Below, piece by piece: positions 34,523-46,540 of a DNA stretch of 64,000 nucleotides (position 1 is its first letter; each line of letters begins with the position of its first letter). A program made the translations under genes and the position numbers. Under the pieces are notes generated by a model. That model did not search any database. It saw nothing but the letters and a program-made list of their open reading frames with translations, and was not told the DNA's origin. This DNA comes from Epiperipatus broadwayi (lineage: Eukaryota > Onychophora > Udeonychophora > Euonychophora > Peripatidae): contig JAQFVV010000017.1 in the NCBI GenBank assembly GCA_028023455.1, positions 186,001 to 250,000 on the forward strand, read 5' to 3'.

Positions 34523-34963
34523 AGTGATGTTGCGAGGGAAATCATCAATCACCACTGATAATTCTAAAGGCTAAACAATTTTTAGTCTGATTCTCACTAA
34601 TAACTTTTTTACCATAGGTTTAATAATGTGAAAGGCTAAAATCTTCAACAGATATGCTTTAAAAATGCTTATGTGACAGCCAATCAGATGTAATAATGAC
34701 TGCACATGGAACTCTCAATTCTAAACACAAGTCAGACCTATGAGAAAAAGATGGGACATTTTAGCCTTTCACGTTATTAATATCATCTGTTTGCTATTAA
34801 TAAATTTAATATATTTGCCATAGGTTTAATTAAAAATAACAGGAGAGGTCTACTTTTATTTATAATTAAACCTATCATTAAAAAAAGTCAATCCTAGAAT
34901 AAAAAATTGTTCCAGCCTCAGAAATTATCAGTCTTGATTGATTTTTCCCTGGCAACATCACTT
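34523..34963. mobile_element. Nested inverted repeats (MITE within MITE)
   Basis: Outer arms: 'agtgatgttgcgagggaaat' with 'cactgataattct' at 34523-34567, facing 'gaaattatcagt' and 'ggcaacatcact' up to 34962. Inner arms: 22 bp 'taataatgtgaaaggctaaa' at 34621-34642 facing 34758-34779. A direct repeat 'ccataggtttaat' occurs at about 34612 and 34819, possibly the target duplication of the inner insertion. Confidence 0.7.
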
Positions 34964-35054
34964 GTAAAACACATCTGAAGCTGGTTACATGAAAGTAACC
35001 CAACACATTAATTTGTTTACATGATAAATATATGTAAAATTCAAATCTAAAATA

Positions 35055-35340
35055 TACAGCATGTTTTCCTGAAAGTTTGTGATGATGATGTTTTAGTTGT
35101 ATTTATATATTGGACTATTTCAATCATCTAATATGAGTAATGTCCAAATACATTTAAGTGTTAATAATAGGACACAGATTTGTATATGCACAATGTTTTG
35201 AGATATATTATTCTTCCCTCTTCTTCAGATGTTCCTGGCTTGACCAGTGACAGTGCTAGCATGGGATTCAAATCAGGGCCCTTAGTTTCTTGATTATTGA
35301 ATTTTAAGATAATGCTCTAACCAACTGAGCCACCCTTCCA
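35055..35340 (-). mobile_element. Single-arm copy of family D with tRNA-like head
   Basis: Matches one arm of 28574-29504: 'ttggactatttcaatcatct', 'gttcctggcttgaccagtga' and 'ggctcagttggttagagcat' (minus strand). The tRNA-like part is at about 35264-35336. The minus-strand orientation follows the tRNA boxes. Confidence 0.7.
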
Positions 35341-37027
35341 AAGACATTAAAATATACATTTTTCTTTTGCATATTCTAACAGGAATTTTAGCCAACTCTT
35401 TTATTTCAGTAAATGACCCCATCTACATCTAATGCTTTCTAATTTGATTTTTGTAATTATCAATTCTTCTTTAGCTATAATAAAATCCAATCCTACCCAA
35501 ATATTACTGGTTTTCCTGATCTTATAACTACTTCTATTGATATAAAGCTACTGTACAATTATATTTGGACCATGATTTGATCATGTTCACTAAACAGAGT
35601 TTTTATTCATGTTTTGGGGGTGAACTTTCTATATACTTTGCTTTTGTGATATTTGTCATTTTGCCTATTTTTATTGCTCTTTTTGTACATAATTTTTATA
35701 TGTTCTTTTTTTATTTGACTTTGCAGCATTCTAGTTTATTAAATACTCGTGTGTTTGTGACTAATTTAACACAGCAATAAAATATATAATTATTATTACT
35801 GATCTCAGTTTAACTCTCATGTTCTTCTTCTTCCAATTCATGGTTTTATATATATCTGTGATTGCTTCTAATACTAGTACCTTTGCAGCATTTTTTGAAT
35901 TATTTCATAACCAATTCATGGACGATAAATTCTATATCAAACAGTCATTGTTTATTCATTTAAAAATTACTCCAGGAGTATCTCCTCCAGTTATGATTAT
36001 AAATACATTTTTTACTAAATCATGAAGATCTAGTCTTTTATGTTTTCATTTCTCACTTAATGATATTTCTGATGTGAAATCTAAATATGTGGACTGACTG
36101 TGTGACATATATTGGATCTTTTGAACATAAGACTAATTGTATTTGGCTCACAGAGTCCACTTGCAGTGTCAGCAAATTTTGGCAGCCAATCAGTGTAATG
36201 TTGCTACTTTTATTTATTATAGGAAATTCATTAAAAGTATATTTCTACATGTTGAATATAAAATATCCAATTGTGTTCCTTGTTCATATCAGACTTGTCC
36301 ATCATATATGGAATAACTGTTAACATTACTTTGATATTCTCCCTGAACAACCTAATCTGAATTGTTTGAATATTTATTTCAACAACACATGTGCCACTAA
36401 TGTGATTAATTGTGATAAATGAGCAATCAGACATATAGCAAATTTAAATTACTAATATCAACAACATAATAAATAACTTCTTATTACTGCTTAAATATAC
36501 AACCTGTAGGAATACAATAAATCTCAGAACATTGTTCTAGAGACTGCTCTAATAATTTTAACTGATATTTCAAGAAAGAACTATTTTGTCTACTTAAAAT
36601 TGATTATTATTATTATTATTATTATTTAATGAAATATTTTGAAGGATGAAGCATTGAATGTCTGTTTTAAACATGAAATACATATTTGTATTGCTTAATT
36701 CATAAAATTTGCTTAAATGAATAGCCATATCTACTCATTTTGCTAGCATCATTAATTCTAAACATTTTACTTAAGAATAATTGTGAAATGTTCTTTGCAT
36801 TTCAATTATATTGTACTTTTGTATCTTCATTGTCTACATAATTTTATTTGTTTGATAAACTGTATCCCAGTTAATGGTTGGAAACAGAAGAAGGACTTTG
36901 ATTTTACTTTTATTTTTAATGGTAAAAGGATTTAATATTTTATTATTTACATTATGATTTTGCCTATAATGTCATCATTTTATATACATATTATTTGATA
37001 TAGTTCTATATACTATTTTTTTTAAGT
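35341..37027. other. AT-rich non-coding DNA
   Basis: Short ORFs of 60-80 codons occur but are rich in Phe, Ile and Tyr as expected by chance in AT-rich DNA. An (ATT)n run of about 7 units lies at 36605-36626. Confidence 0.5.
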
Positions 37028-37122
37028 GTCATAGCATCAGCCGGGATGCGAACCCGCAACCCGGGCAACTGCCTGCAAGTGCAAGGCAGTCACGCTGACC
37101 TCTTGACCACCAATGCAAGACT
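37028..37122 (-). repeat. tRNA-like SINE family E, best-preserved copy
   Basis: On the minus strand, 37116 to 37034 folds like a tRNA: the acceptor ends GCATTGG and CTGATGC can pair over 7 bp (two G-T pairs), with a B box 'gcgggttcgcatcccg' and A-box-like 'tggtcaagaggtcagcg'. The anticodon region has an overlong stem ('actgcct'/'aggcagt'). Related copies at 46453-46540 and 62616-62715 share the 'gctatgaca' end beyond the cloverleaf, which marks a repeat family rather than a tRNA gene. Confidence 0.65.
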
Positions 37123-39106
37123 TCTATATACTATTTTATAAACAGTTTTGTCAAAGTTCTCAGAATATCATCATTTGATAATTACATATTTTGAAAATGT
37201 TATGTGTGCCCTTTATTATAAATTATTTGCTTCTTAAAGGTGTATAATTATGCTGAATGAAGTATAAGTGAATGTATATTTCCATTGTTTATCTTATTAT
37301 TTATTTTATTGCCTAATTTTACCAAGTTTTTTAGCATTCATTATTATTTAACATTTTTACACATCTGTCAACTACTGTATTTGATTAAGTGATAGTATTA
37401 TTAGTCTATTATTTTTTTAGAATACTTATTTTGCCAGTATAGTTTGGAGATTTAGCTTAGACTCTCTCTATTTTGTTGTGATATCTTCACCATATTTCAT
37501 CACTCTTATTATATCTTAAGCATATGATGTTTTATTAAAGCTAACTTATTTATTATTATTTCTCTGATGGTTCATTGTCATCATCTCATTATTAGAAATT
37601 AAATCCTAGTTCATTTTATTGCCCTCAAAAGTAGGTGCATTTATTTATGAGTACATGCCATCAAACTTTTACTTTGATTTTATTTTGTTTTTCAAATATG
37701 GATTTATTTTGTTGTTGATGGTGTATTTTGTTAAAGACGTGTAATATTTTACTATGACTTTATTCTGGCAACTGATTGATTTTTCATCAGGTATTGAGGA
37801 ATGCCACTTTTATCTCTTGTTTTATTTTTGGTCTTTCTGAATGTAAATTATGTTGTTGATGTGTAAGTCCTGTATTTAAACTTTTCTAGTGCATAGGATG
37901 TAAATTTGATAATTAATTAAAACTCAAAATTTTAAATTATATTTTGGCATAAAATAGACAATATACTTTTTCTTTATCATCCATTACTGCTATATTGGTA
38001 AGTTTATATATTTAATAGTATTAAATATTAATAAGAGACAGACACTATTATGATATGAATATTATAAATATAAGAACTTATTAAAATTCAAATTAATTGA
38101 ATTCATTTAATTAATTTTTACTTTTAATAGTACATTTGTAAACTTTAATTATCTGCTGTTTAAAAAGAGAAAGTTATATGTATAGAAGTTTTTGGCTTTA
38201 TAGGCATTGAAAGATACGATACAGCCATTAATTGCCATTTGTTTTATGTGAAATAAATATTGCTTATTAAACTTTCTTAAAATCATTTTTCCACATCATC
38301 TACTCATGAATCAGAACTTTAATAAATCATAAGAATATGGTGAATTAATGTAAATGTGATGCATTAAGAGATCATGGGTATTGAAATTTAACATAAGAAT
38401 TACTTTATTAAAATTATATCTAAAATATTACATTTATATCTAAGAAAGAGATGATTTTACTAAATAAAGAATTAAAATTTCATATGCATCATTTAAGAAC
38501 AGTTTAGCCAATTTTGTTTGTTTATTAAAGATCATTGTACTTATCTTAAATTATTTTCCATACTTATAATATTATGCTATTATTCCATAACAAATTTAAA
38601 TCATAGAATTACTTAATTTAATTTCAGAAGATACTTTAAAGTAGGTTTGTTATTGTGATGTTTGGAATGGCCATAAAATCCCTTATCCATTACTTAATAT
38701 CTGAATGTCATCATCATAACATATTTTTCTTTTATTCTAAATTAATGATACTCTTACTGTTATCATAATTGAGGAAGACATTTTTTAGGGGTAAGTGTAT
38801 GTTTTATTATATACTTACTAGGATTTCATTCTTGGTTAAATAAATCTTAAGAATTACAAGAGAATTTATTTTACCATCATTAAAGTCAATCATATTTACC
38901 CTGAGATATTAATTTCATTTTATAATTAATATTATCAAAGATATTATTCTGCTAAAGAAGATTTGCTCAGTAAGATATCATTATTGCAAATATTTAAAAA
39001 AAACACTTCTATATTATAAATCACATTTCATCTGATCATGACAATAGGATGCTTAAAATATTGATAAGAAATGTGATAGTATTAGAGGTTGTAAAGGAAA
39101 TTAAAA
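37123..39106. other. AT-rich non-coding DNA
   Basis: No gene or repeat recognised. Blocks near 37380-37990 and 38270-39100 vaguely echo the order of 12540-13130 and 13690-14880 ('ttattggcctcag'/'ttattgccctcaa', 'ggccataaaatcccttgccc'/'ggccataaaatcccttatcc'), which suggests an old segmental duplication. Confidence 0.45.
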
Positions 39107-39592
39107 CAGGAAAAACTCTCCATACAGTAGTGGCACTCAGTGCAAGCCTGAATAATCAATGAATGTCAGAAGGCTTGTGCATAAAATCCCCATTTAGTGC
39201 CTACTCATCCAATATCCCAAGAGAAGTTTCTGGCTTGTGGCCATCATCAGTGAAAAGTCTTGGAACTGAGAGCACTGCACCTAGATCTTAGGATCTAATG
39301 CAACCCTTCAGCAGCTATCTTTTATCTCTACTTAACTACAAAACTATGAGAATAAAATTGAAAACACAATAATATTTTCAATCTAAGCTCATTAGCTTAC
39401 ATAGTCATATAGGTCTGAACTAAGTTCAGTACCCATACATTTTGGTGTCTTTGGTTCTTTAATAACCACAAACATCCACCACTATACTAGGCAGGATTCC
39501 CACCAAACATCACATGATCATGATTTCTTATGCTTGCTCATAACAGTTATGAGCAAGCATTAGAAATGGTGATCATTTGATGTTAGGTTGTG
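39107..39592 (-). mobile_element. Repeat family A, long form plus terminal palindrome
   Basis: 39107-39508 is the reverse of the 14080-14460 copy ('aactctccatacagtagtgg', 'cctactcatccaatatccca', 'tttggtgtctttggttcttt', 'ggcaggatt'). It is followed by a compact hairpin at 39508-39592: 'catcacatgatcatgatttc' and 'gcttgctcataac' facing 'gttatgagcaagc' and 'gatcatttgatg'. Confidence 0.7.
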
Positions 39593-40025
39593 AAGAAAAG
39601 GATTTTAATATAACCTTAATGATATATGCTTCTAATATGAAGAGTCTTTCATTTTTATAAGTGTGAGTTGAGAATTCTCCTCCACTTAAATTATTCATAT
39701 TGGTTTGATTTTAATGATATTTTGTTACAATTATTTTCCCCGTATTTCTCTTATTATTATTGTGGAACATGGCATTTATTTTAAACCTTATTGAACTTAG
39801 CTTATATATCCAATAATATTGCTTAGCCTTAATGATATTATTTTAATCCTCTGATCTGAATGAAAGCATAGATTGTATTTGTATCATTGTAATTTAGTTA
39901 TTATTTTATTAGGTTACAATTTGGTTTGCCCAATGTGTTGGATTTCAATCAGCCAGAAGGTTCCGATTGATCATCTTAATGAGGCATTGTTGTTGACATT
40001 CATGGTTGACTATTATTTTATATAG

Positions 40026-40059
<34 letters not shown>

Positions 40060-40076
40060 CTATATAAAATAATAGT

Positions 40077-40108
<32 letters not shown>

Positions 40109-40204
40109 CACTTCAGATGAATGCTTTAATTATTATTGCTAATCATATAAACCAAAATGCAATGATTTAAAAAAACCATTTCTTAGAAAAAATCATATAA
40201 TGAA
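39593..40204. other. Non-coding DNA with a TA-cored cruciform
   Basis: Holds the 74-bp palindrome at 40006-40079 and a further TA run to 40105; otherwise no features. Confidence 0.5.
40006..40079. repeat. Palindrome with TA core
   Basis: 'ttgactattattttatatag' and its exact inverse 'ctatataaaataatagtcaa' flank a TA run, so the whole stretch is self-complementary. Confidence 0.9.
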
Positions 40205-40366
40205 ATATGTTATGAAAATGAATTAAGAAATGAGTTTTCTATTAACTGAAAGGAGACCCTTTGATTCATTTTTTAGTCCTGAAAACAACTGAACAGTGTA
40301 AATTTCTAATGACTACCCAGTAATTTTTTTTATCATTGCAGTTGTTATTATATAAATGTTCATATA

Positions 40367-40995
40367 ATGTTCTTATTATTTATCAAGCACACAGGCAGTA
40401 TGTAATTATAAAGAGAAAGGCTTTAACATTTTCGATAGGCATTTTAAACATTTATAGTAGCCAAACAATGTAGTTTATTATTTTAGTTTTTTTTAAATCT
40501 TTTTTTGACTATAGAGAAAACTCTTGAACCTTGACACAGGATAGGAATTTTATAAAAATAAAAACAGCCATCTTATCTTTAACCTAAATTCACATTTATA
40601 TAGGATAATCTAAAGCATCTTGATTTAAGAGTGTGAAAAGATTACTCATTTCACATTTAAATCCATTATTTCTTTTTTGTCAAACTAACATACAAAATTT
40701 TGTGATTTATAATGAATTAATGTTATGATTTTTCACATTAATTTGTCAAAAAGGAAATAGTGGATTTAATTGTGAAATGAGTAGCCTTTTCACATTCTCA
40801 AACCAAGATGTTTCAGATTGGCCTATATAAATATGAATTTAGGTTAAAGATAAGATGGCTGTTTTTATTTTTATGAAGTTTCTATCTTGTGTTGAAGTTT
40901 AAGAATTCTTTCTATAGACAAAAAACTACATTGTTTGGTTATAATAAATGATAAAACATCTATAGAAAAGATTGAAGCCTTTCTCTTTATAAATT
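40367..40995. mobile_element. Foldback element inserted in the LINE
   Basis: Inverted arms run from 'tataaagagaaaggctttaa' (40407) to its inverse ending at 40991, each about 280 bp, with 'aaacagccatcttatcttta' facing 'taaagataagatggctgttt'. It interrupts LINE 5' sequence that is continuous in the other copy. TTCATATA at 40359-40366 and TTCATATG at 40996-41003 look like an 8-bp target duplication with one change; hAT elements make 8-bp duplications. No transposase is encoded. Confidence 0.8.
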
Positions 40996-41379
40996 TTCAT
41001 ATGATATATAAACATTGATGGGCTGTTAATAAACATGCATTAATCAGCATAATGAGTTTATGGGCTTTTCATCTCCGACTTTAGGATCAAGAAATGCTAT
41101 GGTATTTTTTTTTTCAGTTGCCTGATAATTCTTTAACTACAATATCAGTTAAGATTTAATAAAGGCAGAATAAATCTGTCATTGAATGAACTTTTTAATT
41201 TTTTTGTAATAGATGTTTACAACCATGATAGACAAAACTAAATTACAGTTCTTATTCCAAGTGGTTGACGATTAAAAACAGAGAATGCTTCCCCTGATTG
41301 TATACCCAGGCTGTCATTTAATATCTTCCTTTTATTAGGTACTTATAACTGAATATCACTTTCAAGTGAAAGAACATTA

Positions 41380-42547
41380 GCAAAACTCTTCATACAGTAT
41401 TGCCACCTGTGCTACACAGAGTAATCAATGGATGCCAGAAGTCTTGTGCATAAAATCCCTATCTAATGCCTACTCATCCAATATCCCCAGACTAGTTTCT
41501 GGCTTGTGGCCTTCGTCAGTGAGGAGCTTTGGATCTGAGAGCCCTGCATCTAGATCTTAGGATCTAATGCAACCCTCTAGCAACCACCTTTTATCTCAAC
41601 TACAAAACTATGAGAATGAAATTGGAAAACACAAAAAATATTTTCAATCTAAGCTCAATAGCTTATATAGTCATATAGGATAGTGGTGGCTATGGTTGTA
41701 AAAGAGCCAAAGACACCAAAATGTATGGGTGCTGAACTGAGTTCAGACCCATATGACTATATAAGCTATTGAGCTTAGATTGAAAATATTTTTTGTGTTT
41801 TCAATTTCATTCTCATAGTTTTGTAGTTGATATAAAAGGTGGTTGCTAGAGGGTTGCATTAGATCCTAAGATCTAGATGCAGTGCTCTCAGATCCAAAGC
41901 TCCTCACTGACGAAGGCCACAAGCCAGAAACTAGCCTGGGGATATTGGATGAGTAGGCATTAGATAGGGATTTTATGCACAAGCCTTCTGGCATCCATTG
42001 ATTACTCTGTTTAGCACAGGTGGCAATACTGTATGGAGAGTTTTGCTCTGTTTATCAACAATTAATGTGCTAGTATAGGAAATGTGATCATGTGATGCTT
42101 AATGGTTTAACACCAATCCTGCCTAATAGGATAGTGATGGCTATGGTTGTAAAAGAGCCAAAGACACCAAAATGTATGGGTGCTGAACTGAGTTCAGACC
42201 CATATGACTATATAAGCTATTGAGCTTAGATTGAAAATATTTTTTTGTGTTTTCAATTTCATTCTCATAGTTTTGTAGTTGAGATAAAAGGTGGTTGCTA
42301 GAGGGTTGCATTAGATCCTAAGATCTAGATGCAGTGCTCTCAGATCCAAAGCTCCTCACTGACAAAGGCCACAAGCCAAAAACTAGTCTGGGGATATTGG
42401 ATGAATAGGCATTAGATAGGGATTTTATGCACAAGCCTTCTGGCATCCATTGATTACTCTGTTTAGCACAGGTGGCAATACTGTATGGAGAGTTTTGCTC
42501 TGTTTATCAACAATTAATGTGCTAGTATAGGAAATGTGATCATGTGA
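41380..42547 (+). mobile_element. Family A compound insertion in the LINE
   Basis: A reverse-oriented arm (41380-41676), then a forward unit (41677-42097), a spacer 'cttaatggtttaacaccaat', and a second almost identical forward unit (42129-42547). The flanks TGAAAGAACATTA at 41367-41379 and 42548-42560 are an exact 13-bp duplication of the LINE sequence, so the whole block inserted as one piece or grew after insertion. Confidence 0.85.
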
Positions 42548-45149
42548 TGAAAGAACATTACATAGATTGGAAGAAGAACTGCCTAATGTGAAAGTGGTCA
42601 TTATTGCCTTTGTAATGTTAGAAAAAAAAGACAACTGATTTAAAAAATGAACATGTATTTTACTACAAAAGCATAAATATTAAAATACAAAGGAAAATGG
42701 ATTTATTATAAATAAAAAGTAGAGGTTTGTGGATATTGATGGGGTATGAGACAGAGTGGCAAGATTAGTTGTTTAAAGTAATAGAAGATACCAAATGCAG
42801 ATAATTCAGTATTATGTCCCAAAAGTTCTCATTTTAATAAAGAAGTAGGGAGGGGTTTATATAGATGTACAAAAGGCTTTTTATTAACCCAAGTAATACC
42901 TTAAAATTGTCATGAGAAACTTTAAGGTTATAATAGATAAATGACTGAAAGATAAAAACATTGAGAGAGTATACAGATTTGTGGAATTTGCAGAAAAAGA
43001 AAAAACTATATATTATAATTTTTTTCTTTGAGGAAAATACTATACAGAAGTGGACGTGAAAGCATTCAAATGAAGGTACAGCAGAATTGGATATTATAAC
43101 TAATAGAAAATATATATTTCAAGACAATAATGTACTTGACACACAAGAAGTCACCATTACTATGAAAATAGTATTAACAGTTGATATTCCTAACCTTAAG
43201 AAACATTTAAATGTGAATAAATTAGAACTTGCAAATCATTCTAAAATATAAAAAAGATTTTGAAAATGGTACATATTTGAATTAAATCATTAGGAAAGAT
43301 AATCTGATAAGCTAATAAAAAACTGCAACAAATATAGCTGATACAAAAAAGCAACTAATTATCAATAAATTTTCTGCTGAAACAAGACAACATATGAATT
43401 AAAGAATAAATATGAAAATATTTATTCATTAAGAAAAATTGAAATCAAGAGTTTTGTGAAATACTATAAACAACAGTTAATAACAATATTAAAAAAAAGA
43501 GATGAAACTATTATTAAAAAATGAGATAACATCATGAAATGTGTAGAAGAGCTCTACAAAGAATTAACCAGCAATAAAGAACAAAAAACAAAGCAGCTTC
43601 TGTAATTAAGTGAAGAAATGAGACATGCAATTTAAGCTATAAAGAAGAGAAAAACTCCAGATAATGATGGAATTATAATCACTATTCTAAATGAGGCAGG
43701 TGAAAAAATAAAAGAATTGGTGACAATGTTACACACTATATATCTAAATGATAAATATTATGAGATGACTGGAAGAATGAAATACTAATACTAGTGTTAA
43801 AGGTGATCTTAGAATATGATCTTAGAAATTACAGACCTGTCAGTATTTAATCACTTCTATACAAAAAATGTTCCAAGATAATGACAACTTATCTATAGAA
43901 AACTTTGGATTTTAAGCAACCCAAAAAATAAGTTGGTTTTAAAATGATTTTAGCATAGTGGATTACATTCAAGTATCTTGAGGAATTATAGAAAGGACCA
44001 ATGAATATAATTTATGGATTATGAAAATCATTTGTTTGCATAAACATTTCTACAGCAATTAAAACATCAGATCATTTAGATACGGATGCAGAATATTGTA
44101 ATATTCTGAAGAATCTTTATGAAAATGAACAGAAATAATTAATTACCTGGTGAAATTAATAAAAAGAATAATGAGAAAGGTGTATAGCAGGATTATTATA
44201 TATCTCAAAAACATTTTATAATAGTTTACAATAAGTATTCTGTAAATTAAAGTGAAAAGTTAAGGGAGTAGAAGCAACTAAAGTTTATATAAATCATCTA
44301 GATTTTACAGTTGATATGATTTTGCAAATAATATTGCAGAGTTTTGGGAAATATTGCAAGAGTTATCAGATGAAAGTAAGAAAGTAATTCTAAAGACAAA
44401 TACTTAAAATTCTAAAGTAATGTTCAATAGTTTTTCTCAAAAGGAGAAAATAATGATTGATAATGATGAAATAGAAGAATCTAATAACAAAAAATATCTT
44501 GTTCACATTATTAATATTGATGAAAACATCATCTTAGAATTAAACTTGGATAAAGTGATTTGGCAAAAATAATTTTATATTAAAAAAAATAATGCCTAAG
44601 TATTTGAAAAAAAATTTAATAATTTTTTTTATCAATTCTAATTTATGGCTTTGACACTAGAACACTTAATGGCAGAGAAATTCAAAAACTTCAGACCACT
44701 GAACAATGTATTAGAAATGTATGTTATGAGTAGTAACAAAAAATAAAAAATAACATACATGGGTGAAAACACAAGCAAGCCTTGTTGACATGATTAAAAG
44801 AATTAAGAGACTGAAGTGGAGTTGAGCTGGACATTTTTCTAGAAGAGATGGGCAGTTGAAATCTTAATTGGATTCCAAGAGATTATAAAAGATGTAGAAA
44901 GAGATCTCATATGAAGTGAATGGATGAAATAAAAAAGTGTGCTAGAGTTATATAAGAAAGAGAGGCTAAAGATTGAAAAAACTGATTAAATGTAGAGAGA
45001 TCTTCATCCTTTAGTGGATCAATAATTGTTGAAAATTATGATGATAATGAATGATGATCTTTAAAAAAAAAATATTCCAAACCTTTTAAAATCTTCAATT
45101 AGATCTATATGAGATAGTAAACAGTTCTCTATCATTTTATCAACATTCC

Positions 45150-45575
45150 CAATCAGATTCTTCCCATCCCTCTTCTATGTATTTAAATGGATAAGATCCT
45201 ATACATGAGGGGTCAGAGTCACTTGAGGTCAACATGGGAATGACAATAATATTGGCATCAGCATGGGATTTGGACTTTCTATCACCAGATTTTCAATGGT
45301 ATGGATGGATGAGGAGTTAGAGATTGGAGTAGATTGAAGCCTGTCCATTAAAGTATGAATATTTTCTATCTTAATATAAACTGAGCACTGATTATATATG
45401 TGTGTGTTGGAAATGATAATCTGGACTAATTGATGAGTGCTGATTTAGCATGAAATATGTATATTGGTGATTATTTATCTTTTCTACATGTGTGTGATGA
45501 TGTGTATCAGTGGTATGAAACAGTGTGGATAGTTGATGGGTGCTTGAAAGTCTGAATTCAAATCCCCTATATTTA
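45150..45575 (+). mobile_element. Family B repeat, core and right arm
   Basis: Same order of blocks as 25775-26205: 'ggggtcagagtcacttgagg', 'gaagcctgtccattaaagta', 'ataaactgagcactgattat', 'tatcagtggtatgaaacagt' and 'attcaaatcccct'. Confidence 0.75.
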
Positions 45576-46452
45576 TATTAATTATGAATGTATTTAGATT
45601 AATTATATACGTATAATCTTTTTCTAGAACATATTAATATTCACAAATGCTTTAATTGTGAGTTTTGTAGTTTGGGATTACTTTATATGTTAATTTATCA
45701 CAAAAAAATATTTTTATCTAAGCTTTATTAAAACACTGTTAATTTTTCTTGCTGATGATAATTATAGAATTAGAAGGATTTCTTTTTTACAGCACACGTT
45801 TTAATGTAAAAGACATCTTGATTAAACATTGTTTTTTTTACGTTAGATCTGTAGGCATTTTAATTATTACTCACAATACACTTGTGCAGGCGATTATCAA
45901 TGTATGTTTTTTACATATGAACAAAATTATATTACCTGAAGAGTAATAATATTGAAGTTATCATTGACCACATTTATAAAAATGAATAAAAGATTCGTCT
46001 TAAGAGAAAATTAAATTTTAGTTTTTTCATAAAATAACAAGTTATTTTAACTAAAGTAATCTAAAAACAATTATTTGAAACCACTCGATTTATTTGTAAT
46101 TATAGAAATAATTACAAATTCTATTTTGTAGGTTATACATCAAAAAAGATCTTTAAAAAATCTTATGCAATGATATATTTCAAAGTGCTATCTTTTTATA
46201 GCAATTTACAAGATTTTATGAAATTGTGTTTTCATTGATGGATAACTATAATTCCATTATTTCATTTCATCCTTTAATTATATTGGCTGAGACAGACATA
46301 TAAACAGAAGTATCTTTAACCAAATAGTATCATGTTAAATGTATTGTGTGTAACATATCAAGGATAATTTCTCTACTTTGTTATGAACTCACTACAATTC
46401 TAAAATTAGTTTTTATGAAGTTTTTCAGATTTAAAACTGATTTCTTCTCAAT
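45576..46452. other. AT-rich non-coding DNA
   Basis: No gene or repeat recognised. Confidence 0.5.
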
Positions 46453-46540
46453 CATTGGTGGTCAAGAGGTCAGTGACAGCTGCTTTACAAGCAGTTGTCC
46501 CGGGTTAGTGGGTTGGCTTCCTGGCTGGTGCTATGACACA
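46453..46540 (+). repeat. tRNA-like SINE family E copy
   Basis: 'cattggtggtcaagaggtca' and the end 'tggtgctatgaca' match the minus-strand copy at 37028-37122. The B box is decayed ('gtgggttggcttcct'). Confidence 0.6.

Larger units (their letters stand above)
40205..45060 (+). mobile_element. Second RTE-like LINE copy, decayed and interrupted
   Basis: The 5' region (from 'tctattaactgaaagg' near 40230) aligns with 2460-2925. The endonuclease, linker, RT and C-terminal regions follow at 42561-45010, and the tail 'gatgataatgaatgatgatc' is near 45040. Two insertions split it: a foldback at 40367-40995 and family A repeats at 41380-42547. Recognisable coding blocks include the one matching GDFNAR near 42910, the RT start near 43660-43860 and 'WAGHF' near 44825. 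Frame breaks are everywhere, so it is much older than the 2451-5722 copy. Confidence 0.8.

Noticed and set aside
35565-36323. Three successive ORFs of 68-78 codons on the plus strand
   Set aside because: Composition is Phe/Ile/Leu/Tyr-rich as expected from AT-rich DNA; no signal, motif or splice context supports them.
37034-37116. Functional tRNA gene
   Set aside because: The anticodon arm is abnormal and the same sequence with the same extra flank recurs twice, so it is a SINE-type repeat.
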